Positions 22,583 to 32,733 of a stretch of DNA of 64,000 nucleotides are shown here, in pieces. Origin of the DNA: Euphorbia lathyris. Its lineage: Eukaryota; Streptophyta; Magnoliopsida; Malpighiales; Euphorbiaceae. How positions within the stretch are numbered: the first letter of the stretch is position 1; each line of letters starts with the position of its first letter. Below the pieces are notes generated by a model, which saw only the letters and a program-made list of their open reading frames with translations, was not told the DNA's origin and made no database searches. A program made the position numbers and the translations under genes. Location: contig NC_088913.1 of assembly GCF_963576675.1 (NCBI RefSeq), positions 25,313,001-25,377,000 on the forward strand, in the 5' to 3' direction.

Positions 22583-22889
22583 TTAATTGTAATCACTAAA
22601 AAAATTCTGAGCAAACAACATATGAAACCCTAAAGCAGATTTCCTAAATTAAACCCTAAATTAATTGTAATTACTAAAGAATCTTTAAGTAAACAACATA
22701 TTAATAATAATCCCCTAATAATAAACCTTAATTTAGAAATTATAAAACTAAAGCTAGAAGAAATAAAACAAAAATTGAGAAATACAAAATTTATTTAGAA
22801 ATTGGAAGTTGATTGGGAGAAGAATAAATGGACAATTGAAATTTAAAAGGAAGTATAAAGTGATTTGGGCATTTTTCCCTATATTCAAA
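22583..22889. other. AT-rich spacer
   Basis: Nothing recognised. Confidence 0.3.
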
Positions 22890-23590
22890 ACTTTCTCGTT
22901 TTCTTCATCTGCTTCTTCGCGAATAAGAGATTAAAGAAGGAAAAAGAGAGAGCTTTAATAAGCATTTTTTCCCAACAAACCTCTGGTGCTATTTGAGCTT
23001 CACCCCTCTTCATATTGAAGGCTTTATTTCTTGGTACATTTTGTGTCTGTCCACCCATAGGAGCATTATGTCTACCCCCTCTACCTCCTCCTCGACCTCT
23101 GCCTCTGCCTCTATCCACTCCAGTTGTACCACCTGCTATATTAGACTGAGGTTAAACTCTCTCTCCTCTATCAACTAATAAGGGACAATCATTACGATAA
23201 TGGTCTGTTTCTCCACACTCAAAACATGTACCCTTCTTAAATGAACCATAACACTCTCATGTGTGAGATCAGCCACAAACTAGGGAAGGTCCCCAACACT
23301 CACCTCGATGTACCCATCCATATGTCTGACAAACTGGAAAAGATGTTGTCCTCGCTCCTCCTCTATACCCAGTGCTAAATCGACCACCTGAAAATCTTTT
23401 ACTACCAACAAATGGAGCACTACTCAAAACATCTCCAAATCTGCCCCGTGATCTAGTTCCACCACGATGGATACTATTACTACCTCTAAATTGTTGAGAA
23501 TAGCCTCTAGAAGAAACTGAGAATCCACCTCTCTTTGATGGCCTGCTAGACTGACCCGCTGTATCAAATGGAAAAGGCAATTTCACCCTT
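22890..23590 (-). pseudogene. gypsy gag C-terminal remnant with zinc knuckles
   Basis: From right to left on the minus strand: a Ser/Arg/Gly-rich stretch (GFSVSSRGYSQQFRGSN), then CQTYGWVHRGECWG (23265-23345), a broken middle, then CFECGETDHYRNDC (about 23180-23228) and a Gly/Arg-rich stretch (DRGRGRGRGGGRGGRH). The CxxCG..HRGEC plus CFECG..HYRNDCP pattern is typical of the gag tail of chromovirus-like Ty3/gypsy elements just before the protease. Stops and frameshifts separate the blocks. No pol was found at lower coordinates. Confidence 0.65.
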
Positions 23591-24340
23591 TTTATCAGTT
23601 TATTTTTTTTAATCTAAAGGCCTAAAACGGTTAATTTTTTTGCACCTAAAGGCCCGAAACGACGTCATTTTGAGCTTTAGGTTTAAAAAAAATTAAACAG
23701 ATAAGAATGGCGAAATTGTCCTTCCCATTTGTTCTTTGCTAAAGAAGAAGGAGTTCTTCTTCAGCTGCAGCTATGGCTGGAGGGGCTCCAGCCGTAGCAG
23801 CCGCTGGCGGAGCCAGAGTAGAAAAACCCATTCATGGGGTTTTTCGGCGGGACCGGAGGGTCAACCGTCCCTCCCCGCCCTCTGGCTCCGCCCCTAGTAA
23901 GAGATAATTATCATCTACTATAGATTAAACTTTTATTCCATTTAGTAATGGACCCTCTTAGCATCATTTATTGATTAAGTGAGTGCTTATTTCAGCTTTT
24001 CAGATGAGCGTTTAGCGTTTCACTCCAAACCGCGTGAAATATAGTGTTTGGTTAGGTTTATACAACTGCACCGTTTAACATTTTCTCCAGAAAGGGCAGC
24101 GTTTTGGAGCTTTTCACGAAAAGCTCATATTTGAGTTTTTCATAAAGAGTTGTCTGTAGTTATTTGTTATTGACAAAATTATCATTTTTATTTCTACAAA
24201 AATGTGTTTCTTTTTAACATTATTTATATTTCTACAACATAAATAACCAGAAGGATAAGATTTTGCTGCATTCAATAAATTTTTATTTTTTATGTAGATT
24301 ATTTTTATTAATTTATGTGATACATTTTTTATTTTAGAAT
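23591..24340. other. repeat-rich spacer
   Basis: Contains GC-richer sequence at 23760-23900 with facing cggagccag / ctggctccg words (a short inverted repeat about 85 bp apart). A similar gacggagccagga word is at 22188-22201. No gene seen. Confidence 0.4.
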
Positions 24341-24776
24341 ATGATAAGGTGTAAAAATACCCATAATGTTCATAGCTAGGAGCAATTTTATCTTTAACGT
24401 CTAAAATGATGCAATTATACTCCCAACGTTGGCAGTCAAGAGCAATTTTACTCATAACATTGATAAGTTTGATCAATTTGAGCAATAATTCATCAAAATG
24501 TCTTCTTGGTTATGAATATTGTCATCTACACTTCACATGTGCATTATTTTATCATCATTAGTATTTCGCCGAATTTATAAATATCAAATCAATTTTATTA
24601 TTAAATCACAAAAAATATGAAATCTCTTTTTTAAAACTAACTGACACAACTTGCCAATGTTAGAGATAAAATTTCTCACAGCTGCCAACATTATGGGTAA
24701 AATTGCACCATTTTAGACGTTAAGAGTAAAATTGCTCATAGTTGTAAACATTATGAGAATTTTTTTCACCTTATCT
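24341..24776. mobile_element. hairpin MITE, 436 bp, type copy of the 'gcaatttta' family
   Basis: The ends read inward ATGATAAGGTGTAAAAATAC and AGATAAGGTGAAAAAAATTC and match over more than 130 bp, including the words gagcaatttta, taacgtctaaaatg and gatgcaatt. Flanks ttttagaat (24332-24340) and ttttataat (24777-24785) form a likely 9-bp target duplication with one mismatch. The same words, in both orientations and more decayed, fill 3.7-4.9 kb and 6.1-7.8 kb, so this is the cleanest copy in the window. Confidence 0.75.
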
Positions 24777-24879
24777 TTTTATAATTTCTTTGTTGATTAA
24801 TTTAAAACATGTCCATATTAGACATTTTAAATCCGAACAACAATAGTTCAATATAATTTTACCAAACATTAATAATTAA

Positions 24880-24975
24880 ACAACTAATAAGAAACAGCTA
24901 ACAGCTTACTGTAACTGCAAACAACTAACAGCAACCGCAACAGTTATTAGCTAACAGCTGAACCAAACAACTCGT
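24880..24975. mobile_element. short hAT-like MITE piece
   Basis: Repeated aacagctaacagc words with a facing ttagctaacagctgaaccaa end, a pattern common in small plant hAT-type elements. It lies where the 3' LTR of copia B should continue, so it or a deletion has replaced most of that LTR. Confidence 0.5.
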
Positions 24976-25060
24976 AAATTTGAACACGATAAAAGATAGA
25001 CACGCGTATTTGAATATGTAAGAAATAATTGTAAATTTGTATATTTTCTACATGCCCCCC

Positions 25061-25422
25061 TCAAGATGTAATTAGAGGTAAGGTAACTACACCCATCTTG
25101 ATAAGGACTGAAAACATAGAATTAGAACTGAGAGGTTTTATGAACATATCAGCCAGCTGCAACTTTGTAGAAATGTGAGGTGTATGAAGAAAACCAGTTG
25201 CAATGTGTTCTCTGATCAAATGACAGTCGATATCAACATGTTTCGTTTGATCATGGAGAATCGGATTTTTGGCAAGAGCAATAGCAGATTTGCTATCATA
25301 GTGGAGAGTGATAGGTAGTGTAGGCTTGGTCTGAAAATATGTGAGAAGATAAGTGATCCATTTTAGTTCACAACTAGTGACAGCCAAACTCATGTATTCT
25401 GCTTCAGCAGAAGATCTACTAA
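25061..25422 (-). pseudogene. copia B RNase H
   Basis: Last part of the polyprotein: SLAVTSCELKWITYLL, then LHYDSKSAIALAKNPILHDQ with the catalytic Asp, KHVDIDCHLIREHI and LQLADMFIKPLS, as expected for copia RNase H. It is in a different frame from the reverse transcriptase block to its right (break near 25420), where KKQSIVSRSSAEAEYM reads across the shift. Ends 10 bp before the purine tract. Confidence 0.8.
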
Positions 25423-26560
25423 CTATCGATTGCTTCTTTGTGAAACTAAGGAATAGCCTAGAAAGATGCAGTAACTAGAAATTGATCTTCTAATGAGTTT
25501 ACATTTGCCCCAATCTGCATCACAGAATGCTTCAATGGTACAAACATCTGTAGTGTTTGGATAAAGCAAGCCAAGTTTAGATGTGCCCTTTAAATATTTA
25601 AGGACATAAAAAGCAGCTTGTAAGTGATGTTGACAAGGTTCTTGCATGAACTGGCTGAGCTGTTGAGTGGCAAATGTGATGTCTAGACGAGTAAACCCTA
25701 AATATAAAAGTTTGCCCACGATCCTTCTATAACAGCTAGGATCTGTGAGTGTTATGCCTGGATCAGTAAGCATAAGTCCATGGGACATTGGACTGGAAAC
25801 CGTGTGAGCTTGTTCTAAGCCCACTTCAACAAGCATATCTTGAATGTATTTGACTTGAGAAATGACTAGCCCTATTTCTGATCTTGCAATTTCTATGCCA
25901 AGGAAGTATTTCACATTTCCCATGTCTTTTATGGTGAATTGTTGATGCAGAAAATCTTTAACAGCTTTAATTTTACACTCATGTGGTCCCATTATAAGAA
26001 TATCATCTACATAAATGACCAAAGCTAAAAAATCATTTGGATGCGTAGTGGATAGAGTGAACAAGCAATGATTATTATGTGATCTGGAGAAACCAAAATC
26101 AAGTAATTTTGTAGAAATCTCTTTATGCCACTGCCTGCCTGCCTGCCTGTTTGAGGCCATAAAGAGATTTCACAAGCTTACAAACCTGACCTACAACAGC
26201 TTTAGTATATCCCTGTGGTGGCTGTAGATAAACTGTTTCATCCAAAATTTCATGGAGATATGCATTATTCACGTCTATCTGGTGAATTTGCTAATTATAA
26301 GCTGCTCCAATTGCCAAAAATAGTCTAACTGTAACAGTTTTTGCAACAGGGCTAAAACTCTCAAAATAATCAATACCAAAAGTTTGGTTATAGCCCTTTG
26401 CAACCAATCTAGCCTTGTACCTGTCCACCTCCCCTGTGGGTTTGTATTTTACTCGAAAAACCCATTTTGTAGCAAGTGGCTTGATATGAGGGGGTTTTAG
26501 AACTATATCCTATGTATGATTGTCTTCGAGTGCCTGGAGTTCTTGATGCATAGCCTTAAC
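25423..26560 (-). pseudogene. copia B reverse transcriptase
   Basis: Right part (26560-26160): PLATKWVFRVKYKPTGE, DRYKARLVAKGY, and AAYN-stop-QIHQIDVNNAYL, so one in-frame stop interrupts the polymerase near 26293. Left part (26160-25423): FLALVIYVDDILIMG (catalytic YVDD, near 26010), DMGNVKYFLGIEIARS and SQFMQEPCQHHLQAA. The join at about 26131-26153 is an expanded gcct repeat that shifts the frame just after the conserved YGLKQA block. Confidence 0.85.
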
Positions 26561-27873
26561 CCATAACTCATTATCTTTAGCTTTAGCATAAGTATCTGGT
26601 TCTTGTATCTTCTGAATTTGAACATGAAAAGCAAAATGAGAAGAAGACATATGTAGAACTGCAGAAAAAGAAGAAACAACTTGACTGCATGACACAAAAT
26701 CATTTAGCCATCCAGGCTTATGAACAGCTCGAGAAGATTTTCTAAAAGGAACTGAGCTGGGAAAAATAGTAGAAGTAGAATCTGCAGGACTGGGAACATC
26801 AGAAGAGTTAGAATCTGCTAGATTTGGAGTAACATGAGAACCAGAATCTGCAAAAACATGCTCCAAAATTGCATCAGAGGAGACAGAAGTATGAAATGGC
26901 AAAATATCTTAATGGAAAACTACATCACGAGAAACCATCAGTTTCTTTGTAGAAAGATCATATATCTTGTATCCCTTCTGTGCAGTAGGAAACCCCAGAA
27001 AAACACCAGGATAAGCTCGAACATCAAATTTGGATTTAGAAGGTAAAATGTGGGTATAGAAACACTTACATCCAAATATTTTAAACATGTCATAAGAGGG
27101 AAGTTTTCCATATAACTTTTCATATGGACTCATCCAATTTAGAACTCTGGTAGGTAGAACATTTATAATTTGTGCAGCCATTTGAATGGTTTCTCCCCAA
27201 AACATTTCTGGTAAACCTGCTTGAAATAACAAAGCTCTAGCCACATTGAGCAAATGACGATGTTGCCTCTCAGCAACTCCATTTTGCTGGGTGGGGGGGG
27301 GGGGGGGGTATAAGCACAAATCTTTTGGTGTAAAATCCCCTTTTCTTGAAACATTTGTAAACAAGTTTGATTTACAAATTCTGTACCATTGTCTGTGCAA
27401 AAGATCTTGACTCTAGCCTCATACTGATTTTCTATCATTTGAACAAAAATTCGTAAAGCATGAGCTACCTGATCCTTCTGTTTGATTAAAACGATCCAGG
27501 TAATTCTAGAAAAATCATCTATCAGTGTGGGAAAGTAATTTTCACATGTGAGAGATTGAACTTTATAGGGTCCCCAAAGATCAACATGGAGCAACTCAAA
27601 ACATTTAAGTGTATTAATGTTACTATGCGGAAAAGGGAGTCTATGTTGTTTTGCACTTGGACATATATCACATGTATACAACAAACTAGAGGAATCAATC
27701 GTTGAGATATGATGTAAAGCATCCAGTGAGGCATGACCAAGTCTACAATGCCATAATTGTGTTTGCATATCATTTTGATTAGTTGTACTATAAGAAGAAC
27801 AACAAACTTGTAATTTGGAAATGATAGAAGAATTGAAAGACTGGTCATCCAAGATATATAAGCCATCCAACAA
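26510..27873 (-). pseudogene. copia B integrase and connector
   Basis: The zinc-binding part has LWHCRLGHAS and CDICPSAKQHRLPF. The catalytic core has HVDLWGPYKV (first Asp), FCTDNGTEFVN (second Asp) and, after the frame break, NGVAERQHRHLLNVARAL (Glu). The break coincides with a run of 16 G on the plus strand (27293-27308) where a codon set for TPQQNG is expected. After the core come FWGETIQMAAQIINVLPTR and FGCKCFYTH, then a Ser/Pro-rich connector ending KAMHQELQALEDNHT, where the reverse transcriptase begins. Confidence 0.85.
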
Positions 27874-27949
27874 CTAAGATCTCATGTGATGCTTTACTTT
27901 GTAAAGAACAATGATCTTGATAAAAAAAAATGACCTCTATATGACTTTG

Positions 27950-28513
27950 CTATAAAAGTTGTCCAACAGATAAAAGACTATATTTGAAGGTAGGAATGTG
28001 CAAAAGATTATGCAAACTTAAATTTTGGGAAAGGACCGCAGTACCAATGTGATTTATAGTTTGAAGAGTGCCATCTGGGAGAGTAACATATTGAGGGATA
28101 TGAGTTTCTTTGTAGTGACTGAACCATTTTATGTGAGGACTCGTGTGGGATGTTGCTCCACTATCAATGATCCAGTAATATTTTTGACCAAGAAGTGCAG
28201 TAGAAGAAGAGCCTGTACATCCAGCAAAAGCTGTAAAATCATTTGCATTGATAAGAGAATCTGGAATTTGTTTGCCTTTGAGCATTTTGTAAACTTCCTG
28301 GATCATGAAATTCATACTTTTATGTCCATCCTCTGGCTCATACTCATTTGCATCATTATATACATTACTGGTATGAGAATTTCTCTTTTCTGTAGAGGTT
28401 CCTGGAACACCAGAAACAACATTAGCTCGAAAAGAAGAGTTAGAATTTGAGCCGGATTGATCCCCTTTCCCAGTTATTCTTGGCCCTTTGTACCATTCAG
28501 GATACCCCACCAA
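27950..28513 (-). pseudogene. copia B protease region
   Basis: KYYWIIDSGATSHTSPHIKW carries the DSGA active-site motif of copia aspartic proteases, followed by VTLPDGTLQTINHIGTA and LHNLLHIPTFKYSLLSV. The start of this frame (GYPEWYKGPRIT) is the tail of the gag zinc knuckle, which reads CDYYNKGG in the frame to its right and SGCFRLVGYPEW after a one-base shift near 28530, so gag and pol are out of register here. The second Cys of the knuckle is Tyr. Confidence 0.8.
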
Positions 28514-30180
28514 CCTGAAACAACCAGATCTATTATCCCCCCTTTGTTGTAGTAGTCACAATGATTACTCCCTTTGTCTCCTTCATATTTCTTGTATATG
28601 TGATCGCCTTGTGACTTTTTCTCATATTTTGTAAAATTTGCAATTTCCACATATTGGTGAATGGAAAGTTCTTGTTGTTTCTCTATTGTTAGCAACATTG
28701 AGTATGCCTTATTTATATTTGGTAATGGATCCATTAGTAACAATTGATCTTTAATATGATCATATTGTTCATTCAAGCCAAGCAAAAACTGCATCAATCT
28801 CTCTTCTTCTATTGCATCAAATATTCTTTTAAAAGCATTACAAGCACAATCTCTTGCTATACCACAGCGACAAAGAGGAATGGGACTCAATAAATTCAAT
28901 TCTTCCCACAATTTCTTCAACTTATTAAAGTAATGGAGTATAGTAAAAGTACCTTGAGTAGATTGGCCAATTTCTCTGCGAATCTTGTAAATCATTGGAC
29001 CATTTGTATCACCGAACCTATGCTTCAAATCTTTCCAAAGTTCCCTAACATTTGTAGCATATTGAAACCCATCTGCAATTTCTTTGTGCATTGAGTTTAG
29101 TAACCATGAAGTTACCAGATTATCTGCCTTGGACCACATTTGGTAAGCAGTTGTTCCTTCTTGAGGAATTTCCAGATCTTTGAGGATGAAATCACATTTC
29201 TCTTTCACCTTCAAAGCTCGAATCATCGTTTGACTCCATGACAGATAAATGTTGTGTGTCAATTGTATATTGACAATAGAGATGCCTAGGTTATCGTGAT
29301 GACCTTAACTCCCTTTGTCTCCTTCATATTTCTTGTATCTGTGATCGCCTTGTGACTTTTTCTCATATTTTGTAAAATTTGCAATTTCCACATATTGGTG
29401 AATGGAAAGTTCTTGTTGTTTCTCTATTGTTAGCAACATTGAGTATGCCTTATTTATATTTGGTAATGGATCCATTAGTAATAATTGATCTTTAATATGA
29501 TCATATTGTTCATTCAAGCCAAGCAAAAACTGCATCAATCTCTCTTCTTCTATTGCATCAAATATTCTTTTAAAAGCATTACAAGCACAATCTCTTGCTA
29601 TACCACAGCGACAGAGAGGAATGGGACTCAAGAAATTCAATTCTTCCCATAATTTCTTCAACTTATTAAAGTACTGGAGTATAGTAAAAGTATCTTGAGT
29701 AGATTGGCCAATTTCTCTGCGAATCTTGTAAATCATTGGACCATTTGTATCACCGAACCTATGCTTCAAATCTTTCCAAAGTTCCCTAACATTTGTAGCA
29801 TATTGAAACCCATCTGCAATTTCTTTGTGCATTGAGTTTAGTAACCATGAAGTTACCAGATTATCTGCCTTGGACCACATTTGGTAAGCAGTTGTTCCTT
29901 CTTGAGGAATTTCCAGATCTTTGAGGATGAAATCACATTTCTCTTTCACCTTCAAAGCTCGAATCATCGTATGACTCCATGACATATAAATGTTGTGTGT
30001 CAATTGTATATTGACAATAGAGATGCCTGTGTTATCCTGATGATGCGAACTTCCGCCTGGAAATTTTGATTTTGATCTTGAAGTTTCTTCATCTGTACTT
30101 TCGTAAGAAATTTCTTCATAAAATTCATCTTCATCATGGACCTCCTTGTTGCGATTATTCTTCTTTTTCTTCCCAGCCAT
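28474..30180 (-). pseudogene. copia B gag with internal tandem duplication
   Basis: Start codon at 30180 (MAGKKKKNNRNKEVHDEDE). The UBN2-type gag domain, from THNIYMSWSHTMIRALKVKE to YEKKSQGDHRYKKYEGDKGS, is present at 30018-29308 and again at 29277-28567. The two copies differ at only a few residues (TF versus GTF, FLSPIP versus LLSPIP, Y versus I). The second copy leads into the zinc knuckle. A stop separates them, so the element would make only the first gag copy without the knuckle. Confidence 0.85.
28567..30048 (-). repeat. 741-bp tandem duplication in copia B gag
   Basis: Copies at 28567-29302 and 29308-30048 are offset by 741 bp and nearly identical through the whole length, including the flanking words actccctttgtctcc and attgacaatagagatgcct. 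The high similarity shows the duplication happened after, and more recently than, most decay elsewhere in the window. Confidence 0.9.
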
Positions 30181-30187
30181 TACTGAT

Positions 30188-30199
30188 GCTCTGATACCA
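30188..30199 (-). other. copia B primer binding site
   Basis: TGGTATCAGAGC on the minus strand, complementary to the 3' end of plant initiator Met-tRNA, directly beside the 5' LTR and 8 bp before the gag ATG. Confidence 0.85.
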
Positions 30200-30473
30200 T
30201 ATAAAGCTTATAGAAGCTTAAATGAAAACAAACTGTAATCAATTTCCATGAAAGAAATGGAAAGGAAGAAAGTATATTAGATGTTGTATTTCATCTAAAC
30301 AATGTAAATTTGACATTATACAGATGTTGGTATTTATAGAAAATACAGAAAACAGAGATACAGTAAAATACAGTTTTAATTGAACCCATAAACTGCTGCT
30401 AACAGAATTCTAACAACTTGACAGCTGCAATCTGGTGTGATAGGATCTATATATGATTTGTACATTTCCTACA
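30200..30473 (-). repeat. copia B 5' LTR
   Basis: Begins TGTAGGAAATGTACAAATC at 30473 and ends next to the primer binding site. A TATA box (CTATAAATAC, minus strand) is near 30330-30340 and the gag transcript would start about 30 bp below it. Length about 274 bp, usual for small copia LTRs. Confidence 0.75.
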
Positions 30474-30486
30474 GTTCCCATTGTTT

Positions 30487-30670
30487 TAACTCACACCACA
30501 TGTGAAGTAAGTGACACGTACGTCGTGTGAATTAGCCAAAAAGAAGTTGATAGCAGCTACACAATCCACATGACGCGTCGACAAAGTCACACGATGTGCC
30601 TGTTCCGCTTAGATTCCTCCTCCCTTTAATTGCTCAGACGACGTGTTGACTAGGCGACACGTCGTGTTAA
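30487..30670. repeat. palindrome-rich ACACG/CGTGT tract
   Basis: Several short self-complementary words occur in a row: cacatgtg, gacacgtacgtcgtgtg, gacgcgtc, cacacgatgtg, gacgacgtgttgac and gacacgtcgtgt. Comparable tracts are at 41160-41445 (cacacggcgtgtg words) and 51963-52105 (tctcgtcgagac words), the last inside an LTR. I infer that this one is LTR or untranslated sequence of the adjacent gypsy remnant. Confidence 0.6.
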
Positions 30671-30689
30671 CCCTGTTTCATACTTTGGC

Positions 30690-31350
30690 CAATTTGATCA
30701 TGTTGATGCCCTCATCATTCTCTCATTCTCTAGAGGAGTTGGACCCAAATTCTTCCTTGGTATACTCAAGAGGCGAATTCGACTTGTACGGGCTTAGGTC
30801 ATGTATATCAAAAAAGGAGAGCGACATCTTACCTAACCAATTTGGAAGTGCGATACGGTATGTATTTGGATTGACTCTTTTGATGACCTTATATACTTCT
30901 TCTACCAGAGTTTGCTACTTGGCACACTTGCAAGTCACTTCGTACTGGAGTATACCATCACTTCGTCCCCAACCTCAAACTGAATATATCCCTTTGGTGC
31001 AAGTCAACTTTAGCCTTTAGCTTCTTCTTCCACTCTTCAAGCATCTTTATTACCTCTTCATACATTTGTTGGTACTCGAAAGCAAACTTGCAAACCGGTA
31101 TGCTCATTTTGTTGCCCTTTGGGGTGTTTACAATATCAAGAGTGTGATTGAGAGTCTTCGTATAAACCATCTCAAATGGTGACCTTCCTGTGCCAGAGTG
31201 AACGATCCTATTATAGGCGAATTTTCGGCTCGAGCCAACACTAAGTTCGACATTCTTGGCTTATCTTTGCACTCGCTCCTCAAGTGGTTTCTCAAGGTCA
31301 GATTGGTCGGTTTGCCCATCGTTTCGGAGTGATCGGTGGTACTAAATTTA
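30690..31350 (-). pseudogene. gypsy integrase C-terminal remnant
   Basis: Right to left on the minus strand: LRNHLRSECKDKPRMSNLVL, then AEFAYNRIVHSGTGRSPFEM (across a frame change near 31210), VYTKTLNHTLDIVNTP, a run of charged residues, FEVGDEVMVY and HDLSPYKSNSPLEY. These are the standard landmarks after the catalytic core of Ty3/gypsy integrases. The DDE core itself and the zinc finger are missing on the right. Broken by several frame changes and stops. Confidence 0.65.
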
Positions 31351-31875
31351 AAAATCGAATAAGATCCACAAAGTTCTCCAAAAATGAGTTGGAATTCTAG
31401 TATACCGATCCGAAACAATGCTCTTCGAATACCACTTGTTATAGATAATTTTAGTAATTTATGACTTTAGATATTTCTAAAACATTATAAGTCGGTGTTG
31501 GTACTTTTTATTTTCACTGTTACAAGAAGTTTCAAAAGATTTTGCTATTGAATCACTCATCCATTCCGAGAAACTCTACAGATAGTCCATGGTTATTGAT
31601 GAAACATATATGAGAAATAACATCTCAATAGGCCATTATACCCCAAATCTAGGTATATAAATCCCTATAATTTTTATTCCTAAAATATCACTCAAATAGA
31701 AACAACACCACACCAGATAACTCATACAGCTAAAAATGAAAGATACAATCTTTCTTCACCTCAACTTTTGCTGCTTTTTGAGGACTACTCGTAAATGATC
31801 CTAGAAATCTAAAACATCACACCAATGTCGTCTTCGTAAATCTAATACATACTTGTCTGTGAAATATTATTTTTT
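31351..31875. other. spacer, 3' side of peptide gene 2
   Basis: No gene seen. The terminator and 3' UTR of the minus-strand peptide gene should lie in the right part of this stretch. Confidence 0.3.
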
Positions 31876-32615
31876 TCAATTCTTGGTAGGATAAGGGCGG
31901 GCAGCTGCTCTCCGTGCTGCCACCCCATTGCATATGTCATCACTGCACGGAGGATCAAAATTACCAGAGCAATATGCTGGTGGAGTTCCCCTCCGACTGT
32001 TGGGTAATGTATAAATTAATTAGTAACAATACAATAAAAATATAAATATACAACATTAAACAATACGAAATTCCATTCTGTTTCGAAACTTATTTTTCAC
32101 TATACTCGTAAGTGAAACGATCAGTTGGAGTTACCTTATAAACATAATTAATGAGAATAAGAGTCACCACTCAATATGCAAGCAGATAAATGTGATAATC
32201 TAATATAGAATCTTATTGATCAATAACCTATAATTCTAAAATCTTATTAATCATAAAAATCTATAAAAACATAATTATAAAATTTTAAAATTGCAAAGAC
32301 CGAAAAAAAATGAAAATATTTTAGGTAAAATTGAAAATGGGGTTGGAGACTCCTCCGACTGTTGTATTGGGTCTTTTCCTGAATTTATATGTAAATTTGA
32401 TAATGGTAGACAGTAAATAGTTAGTCAATAGTAACATGAAACCAAACGAACTCTTAATAATATTAAATATTAATATTTAAGATATAATTGATGTTTGAAA
32501 GTCGAAGAGCAAAGATAGAGAAACTAATCAATTACCAACGTATTTGAGAGGAAGAAGCCATAATAAGGGTTGCCAACACAAACCAGAATAATACCACCGA
32601 AAAAAAGCCTTTCAT
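31876..32615 (-). CDS. small secreted cysteine-rich peptide, two exons (member 2)
   Basis: Exon 1 is 32536-32615 and exon 2 is 31876-31996; the intron (31997-32535) has a GT donor (GTTG|GTAATT) and an AG acceptor (CCAACAG|TCGG). The spliced frame has exactly 66 codons, the same as member 1 at 16227-17121. Residues 1-23 are a signal peptide (MKGFFSVVLFWFVLATLIMA). The mature part has four cysteines spaced C-x8-C-x7-C-x4-C, including GTPPAYC, then a basic tail ending ARPYPTKN. Shared with member 1: MK-x-F start, intron just before or at the first Cys, GxPPxxC motif, TATAAATAG box. I do not recognise the family. The C-terminal RPYPTKN looks like the end of a processed signalling peptide, but this is only a guess. 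No frame defects; a retrotransposon LTR lies 118 bp upstream of the ATG. Confidence 0.7.
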
Positions 32616-32684
32616 TTTTTTATTTTGTTTTAATGGCCTGCTTCCTTGCTTGCTTGCTGCCTTATCTTCTGCCTATATTTTCTT

Positions 32685-32693
32685 CTATTTATA
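32685..32693 (-). promoter_or_regulatory. TATA box of small peptide gene 2
   Basis: TATAAATAG on the minus strand, 70 bp before the start codon at 32615. Only about 41 bp separate it from the first base of the copia C LTR at 32734, so most of the original upstream promoter has been pushed away. Confidence 0.65.
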
Positions 32694-32733
32694 CTAATAT
32701 TTGTGAATTCATATTCATGTGATTACAGCATTG

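Larger units (their letters stand above)
25031..30473 (-). mobile_element. Ty1/copia element B (minus strand)
   Basis: From right to left: 5' LTR (30473-30200), primer binding site, gag with a tandem duplication, protease, integrase, reverse transcriptase, RNase H, a purine tract (minus strand TTGAGGGGGG, near 25054-25065) and only about 22 bp of 3' LTR (TGTAGAAAATATACAAAT, from 25052). The 5' LTR start TGTAGGAAATGTACAAAT matches the 3' LTR start, fixing the element ends. All domains are present, but several frame breaks make it inactive. Confidence 0.85.

Noticed and set aside
30487..30670. Possible CRISPR-like spaced repeat array
   Set aside because: Plant nuclear DNA, words vary and are palindromic, spacers are not uniform; also true of 41160-41445 and 51963-52105.
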